Assembly: GCA_001898165.1 (NCBI GenBank) | Contig: MKTD01000061.1 | Span: forward strand, 1-38,825 | Direction: 5' to 3' | DNA length: 38,825 nucleotides | Origin: Bacteroidia bacterium 43-41 | GTDB lineage: Bacteria; Bacteroidota; Bacteroidia; Bacteroidales; Dysgonomonadaceae | Made by a program: the position numbers and the translations under genes | Shown: positions 35,513 through 38,825 of the stretch, in pieces | Position numbering within the stretch: position 1 is the stretch's first letter | Layout of the letters: each line of letters begins with the position of its first letter | The notes under the pieces: model-generated | Database searches by the model: none | The model's input: only the letters and a program-made list of their open reading frames with translations | Told to the model about the DNA's origin: nothing

Positions 35513-36364
35513 ATGAATCACAATTTATTAAAAGGCAAAAGAGGCATTATCTTCGGAGCTTTAAACGATCAGTCCATCGCTTGGAAAGTGGCCGAACGTG
35601 CCGTTGAAGAAGGCGCTGTTATCACATTGTCGAATACTCCGGTTGCCGTGCGTATGGGAGATACATCCAAACTGGGCGATAAGCTCAATGCCGAGATCCT
35701 TCCTGCCGATGCCACCAACGTAGAAGACCTTGAAATGGTTTTTACCAAATCGGTAGAGATACTGGGCGGGAAAATTGATTTTGTACTCCACTCCATAGGA
35801 ATGTCGCCCAATGTGCGGAAGAAGCGTACTTACGACGATCTCGATTACGATTTGCTGAACAAGACGCTGGATATTTCGGCCATCTCTTTCCACAAAATGT
35901 TGCAGGTGGCGCGCAAACTGGATGCCATAGAAAGGGGCGGTTCCATACTTGCCCTTACTTATGTAGCTGCACAGCGTGTATTTTACGGATATAACGATAT
36001 GGCGGATGCCAAAGCTTTGCTTGAATCGATAACGCGTAGTTTTGGTTATATTTACGGCCGCGATAAAGGGGTCCGCGTGAATACCATTTCTCAATCACCT
36101 ACAATGACTACCGCCGGAAGCGGAGTAAAAGGCATGACCGACCTGATGGACTTCTCAGAACGGATGGCTCCCATCGGGAATGCCGATGCCGACGATTGTG
36201 CTGATTACTGTGTAGTCATGTTTTCAGACCTTACCCGCAAAGTAACCATGCAAAATCTGTACAACGACGGGGGATTCTCCAGTATGGGCATGAGCTTTCG
36301 CGCAATGAAACAATACAGCAACGGGCTCGATGGAAATACAACAGAATCAGGCAGTGAAATTTAA
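35513..36364 (+). CDS. fabI: Enoyl-[acyl-carrier-protein] reductase (NADH)
   Basis: The 283-residue cytoplasmic protein reduces the enoyl-ACP double bond in the last step of fatty-acid elongation. It shows the FabI start GKRGIIFGALNDQSIAWKVA, VLHSIGMSP, and the catalytic set Tyr150 (LALTYVAAQ), Tyr160 and Lys167 (YNDMADAK), spaced exactly as Tyr146/Tyr156/Lys163 of E. coli. VNTISQSPTMTTAGSG is the cofactor and inhibitor-contact segment. The Bacteroidota form is somewhat longer at the C-terminus and differs between Lys167 and the substrate loop. It has its own promoter and terminator, so it is monocistronic. Confidence 0.96.
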   Translation: MNHNLLKGKRGIIFGALNDQSIAWKVAERAVEEGAVITLSNTPVAVRMGDTSKLGDKLNAEILPADATNVEDLEMVFTKSVEILGGKIDFVLHSIGMSPNVRKKRTYDDLDYDLLNKTLDISAISFHKMLQVARKLDAIERGGSILALTYVAAQRVFYGYNDMADAKALLESITRSFGYIYGRDKGVRVNTISQSPTMTTAGSGVKGMTDLMDFSERMAPIGNADADDCADYCVVMFSDLTRKVTMQNLYNDGGFSSMGMSFRAMKQYSNGLDGNTTESGSEI

Positions 36365-36393
36365 GGCAAATCATCCCATTTTTACCATTTCAG

Positions 36394-36426
36394 TAGCTTC
36401 GGGCGGTTGACCGAAGCTATTTTTTT
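36394..36426 (+). terminator. Intrinsic terminator after fabI
   Basis: TAGCTTCGG pairs perfectly with CCGAAGCTA around an eight-base loop and is followed by seven T residues. This is a textbook rho-independent terminator 30 bases after the fabI stop. Confidence 0.92.
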
Positions 36427-36427
36427 G

Positions 36428-36435
36428 TATTTTTG
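36428..36435 (+). promoter_or_regulatory. Bacteroidota -7 promoter box just before the TsaC-like gene
   Basis: TATTTTTG, followed by TG, matches TAnnTTTG directly after the fabI terminator. The likely ATG is only eight bases downstream, so a transcript from here would be nearly leaderless. Confidence 0.5.
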
Positions 36436-36443
36436 TGTTCATT

Positions 36444-37052
36444 ATGTTACTGAAGATATACAATGAAAATCCTAATCCGCGGGAGATCGAGAAAGTGGTT
36501 TCGGTGCTCAAGGACGGCGGCATCGTAGTGTATCCTACCGACACGCTCTACGGCATGGGTTGCGATGCGCTGAATGTGCGTGCCGTGGAGAGGATCTGCG
36601 ACCTGAAAGGGATCAATCCGCAGAAAAGCAACCTGTCCATTATTTGCAACAACCTGAGTGCCATCAGTGAATACGCCAAGGTGGATACGCCCACTTTTAA
36701 GTTGATGAAACGAAACCTGCCGGGCCCGTTCACCTTTATCTTGCCCACCACGTCGTCGTTACCCAAAATTTACAAAAACAAAAAAACGGTAGGGATTCGC
36801 ATACCCGATAATGCAATCATCCGTGAAATAGTCGGTATGCTCGGGAATCCCGTTCTCAGCACGTCGGTAAAGGACGAAGACGAGGAGATTGAATACACCA
36901 CCAATCCCGAACTGATCCATGAAAAATGGGGAGAGATTGCCGAAATCGTGATCGACGGAGGTATCGGGGGAATTGAGCCATCTACCGTTGTGGACTGCAC
37001 TTCCGACGAGCCGTTGATCGTGCGTCAGGGAAAAGGAGTGTTAAATCTTTAA
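36444..37052 (+). CDS. L-threonylcarbamoyladenylate synthase (Sua5/YciO/YrdC family)
   Basis: The 202-residue protein is a single YrdC domain: IVVYPTDTLYGMGCDALNVR, AVERICDLKGINPQKSNLSI, LPGPFTFILP, KKTVGIRIPDNAIIREI and GIGGIEPSTVVDCT. The enzyme makes threonylcarbamoyl-AMP from threonine, bicarbonate and ATP, the first step of tRNA t6A modification. Lys and Ser/Thr residues of the nucleotide site (KGxNPxKS-like, and PSTVVDC) are present. ATG 36444 is chosen over the in-frame GTG at 36435 because homologues start MLLKIY-like. The Sua5 linker domain is absent, so it is the short TsaC type. A fainter YciO-type paralogue role is possible. Confidence 0.9.
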   Translation: MLLKIYNENPNPREIEKVVSVLKDGGIVVYPTDTLYGMGCDALNVRAVERICDLKGINPQKSNLSIICNNLSAISEYAKVDTPTFKLMKRNLPGPFTFILPTTSSLPKIYKNKKTVGIRIPDNAIIREIVGMLGNPVLSTSVKDEDEEIEYTTNPELIHEKWGEIAEIVIDGGIGGIEPSTVVDCTSDEPLIVRQGKGVLNL

Positions 37053-37125
37053 AATTTTAAACTCGCAATTAAAATCTTCGCTACATTCGCAGTCAAATAT
37101 CTAATTACAATTAAAAACCATTCCG

Positions 37126-38706
37126 ATGAAAAAACTATTTGAACTTTTTTCGCTATCGTTAGTCTTGATTTCTTTTACAGTACTAAATACTTCTTGTAAT
37201 AAAGAGGAACTGCCCAAACCAAAGGGAGAAATTCCCGTGGTCTCGCAATTTGTGTATGACGGAATGTCGTTGTATTATCTTTGGGCCGAAGATATGATTA
37301 ACAAAAAGCCCACGATCAACGATACTGATCCAAAAAAATACTTTGAAAATATTCTTTACAAAACAGATACAGAAAATAATTGGTCTTGGATAACCGATGA
37401 TGCCAAAAGTTTGGTGGGCGGATTCGCAGGGGAGCAATTTACTTTTGGATACAATTTGACTTTCGTGCCTGTTAATAAAGAACAAACACAATTCATGGCT
37501 TTAGTTAAATATGTTTATCCAAATAGTCCTGCGGAAAAAGCGGGTATCAAACGTCTTGATTACATAGGAAAAGTGGACGGTAGCCCCATAACAGGAAAAG
37601 TAACACCAGAAGGCTATATCGAATTTGATAACAACAAATTGTATGGAAACAATACGGTTACTTTTTCAATCTATAAACTTACGAACAACGGTTTCGAGTT
37701 AGATCGAGAAGTACCAGCAGTTACCCCGAAAGATATAAACACCGACCCTGTAGTATTTAATAAGATTTTTACTATTGGCAACAAAAAAATTGGTTATCTG
37801 TTCTACACAAGCTACATAGCCAATTTTAACTATCGTCTGCACGAAGTCTTTAGCCAATTTAAACAAGAAGGCGTCACCGATCTGGTACTTGATTTACGTT
37901 ACAACGGTGGTGGCGGTATAGATGCAGCGGCATATCTGGTTTCGCTTTATGCGCCCGAAGCCGATGTGAAAAATAAAACCACACTGGTAAAAATGAAATA
38001 CAATACGTTTTTAAACGAATATTTCGATAAAAGAGGTGGCAGAGATGTAGCCAAATTGGGAGAATATCGAGAAAAAGATGAACAGAGAGGTGATATTTTG
38101 TACAAAGCAGCTCCCAATCCGTTAACTGCCAATCTGAACTTAAATAAAATTTATATCATTGCTACCGGAAATTCAGCATCGGCATCCGAATTGACAACAT
38201 TTTGCTCACGTGCCATTATGGGACAATCAAACGTTGTACACATTGGCGGAAGAACATATGGAAAATATACCGCATCGTGGACACTCCACCCTTATGACGA
38301 AAATTTGGGAATACCTATTTATGAAGAATCCAAATTATCTTCAGAACAAAAAAACACACTGAAAAATTGGGCTATGCAGCCTATTATAGGCATTTATTCT
38401 GATAAAAACGAACAAAATTTCATCAATCCCGGATATCTGGAGCCGAATTATACGCTTCGGGAAGGATTTGGTTATGTTGACTATTGGGAACCGCTTGGAG
38501 ATCCAAAAGATGTATTTTTAGGACAAGCTCTTTATCTGATAACAGGCAATGAGAGTTATAAGCCGGTAGAACCAAAAGCAACACGGAGCAGCAAACAAGA
38601 ATTACAAAGGGTATTGGATATCAAAGAGGATGTGATGCCACTTAATTTAGATAACATAAAATTGACTCCGGATGACTTTCAAAAACTTCGGGAATTACGA
38701 AAATAA
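37126..38706 (+). CDS. S41-family (C-terminal processing type) protease lipoprotein with PDZ domain
   Basis: The 526-residue protein has a lipoprotein leader ending LNTSC (Cys24), an N-terminal helical region (YDGMSLYYLWAEDMINKKPT), a PDZ-like domain (about 110-200, PNSPAEKAGIKRLDYIGKVD) and an S41 protease domain (KIGYLFYTSYIANFN, DLVLDLRYNGGGGIDAAAYL). Catalytic Ser352 (GNSASASE) and Lys380 (TYGKYTAS) form the expected dyad, 28 residues apart. It should trim or degrade envelope proteins. Such lipoproteins are common in Bacteroidota and often face the surface or periplasm. The gene is 73 bases after the previous one. It looks intact; the substrate is unknown. Confidence 0.92.
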   Translation: MKKLFELFSLSLVLISFTVLNTSCNKEELPKPKGEIPVVSQFVYDGMSLYYLWAEDMINKKPTINDTDPKKYFENILYKTDTENNWSWITDDAKSLVGGFAGEQFTFGYNLTFVPVNKEQTQFMALVKYVYPNSPAEKAGIKRLDYIGKVDGSPITGKVTPEGYIEFDNNKLYGNNTVTFSIYKLTNNGFELDREVPAVTPKDINTDPVVFNKIFTIGNKKIGYLFYTSYIANFNYRLHEVFSQFKQEGVTDLVLDLRYNGGGGIDAAAYLVSLYAPEADVKNKTTLVKMKYNTFLNEYFDKRGGRDVAKLGEYREKDEQRGDILYKAAPNPLTANLNLNKIYIIATGNSASASELTTFCSRAIMGQSNVVHIGGRTYGKYTASWTLHPYDENLGIPIYEESKLSSEQKNTLKNWAMQPIIGIYSDKNEQNFINPGYLEPNYTLREGFGYVDYWEPLGDPKDVFLGQALYLITGNESYKPVEPKATRSSKQELQRVLDIKEDVMPLNLDNIKLTPDDFQKLRELRK

Positions 38707-38729
38707 TAATTACACAGAAACAGCATAAG

Positions 38730-38825
38730 AAAAGACACTATCCCAATAAGTGTGTAAGTAGTAATTGAAGGGTCTTTACTTATAGCTTAACCCTGTCTGC
38801 AAAGATAATCAAAAATTGATTCAAA
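38730..38825. other. Right-edge non-coding sequence, possible insertion-sequence end
   Basis: No gene is visible after the protease. GACACTATCCCAATAAGTGT, followed by GTAAGTAG, recalls the terminal repeats of some Bacteroidota IS256-type elements, but only one end is in the window. On the minus strand, TATCTTTGC (38799-38807) matches the -7 promoter box. Confidence 0.3.

Noticed and set aside
35310-35516. 68-codon plus-strand frame before fabI
   Set aside because: It spans the fabI promoter and overlaps the fabI start; no family resemblance is visible.
35561-36094. 177-codon minus-strand frame
   Set aside because: It is antisense to fabI, whose catalytic residues are all in place, and has no signal or domain of its own.

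Overview
The window looks like chromosomal DNA from a Bacteroidales bacterium (phylum Bacteroidota). The signs are SusC/SusD pairs, an ECF sigma/FecR pair, the long form of IspG, an ExbB-ExbD-ExbD-TonB cluster, and several promoters with the phylum's TAnnTTTG -7 box. Genus cannot be fixed from the sequence alone; a Dysgonomonadaceae-like relative would fit.

Bases 1-8400 are a patched and partly decayed glycan-use region. It holds the C-terminal two thirds of a SusD-like protein, a DUF1080 (3-keto-disaccharide hydrolase-type) lipoprotein, two Tat-exported Gfo/Idh/MocA oxidoreductases, a GH97 glycosidase and a lipoprotein stub. Between them lie a broken GH88 unsaturated glucuronyl hydrolase and a broken sugar phosphate isomerase/epimerase-like gene. 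Base composition shifts from AT-rich to GC-rich inside the first oxidoreductase gene, which suggests a recombination joint.

Bases 8500-22000 look like an intact polysaccharide utilization locus: ECF sigma factor, FecR anti-sigma, STN-containing SusC, SusD, a heparinase II/III-like lyase, a six-hairpin lipoprotein of unknown activity, a Tat-exported oxidoreductase and a DoxX-type membrane protein. Gaps from susC onward are short. An identical 14-base sequence lies 57 bases before fecR and 54 bases before susC and is a good candidate for the ECF promoter. The enzymes suggest an anionic, uronate-containing polymer, with an oxidative step outside the cytoplasm. A sulfatase-type HEAT-repeat remnant and a GH109 alpha-N-acetylgalactosaminidase follow.

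Bases 24350-31930 hold a small HAD phosphatase-like gene (minus strand), an unrecognised exported or membrane protein, and a likely operon for outer-membrane energisation: exbB, two exbD genes, tonB, a small membrane protein, a PstS-like lipoprotein and a TPR protein. It ends in a strong bidirectional hairpin shared with a tRNA(CAU) on the minus strand.

Bases 32000-38825 are mostly housekeeping: ispG, a VOC/glyoxalase protein and a metallo-beta-lactamase-fold hydrolase on the minus strand, then fabI, a threonylcarbamoyl-AMP synthase and an S41 protease lipoprotein on the plus strand. The last 100 bases may be the edge of an insertion sequence, but this cannot be confirmed here.
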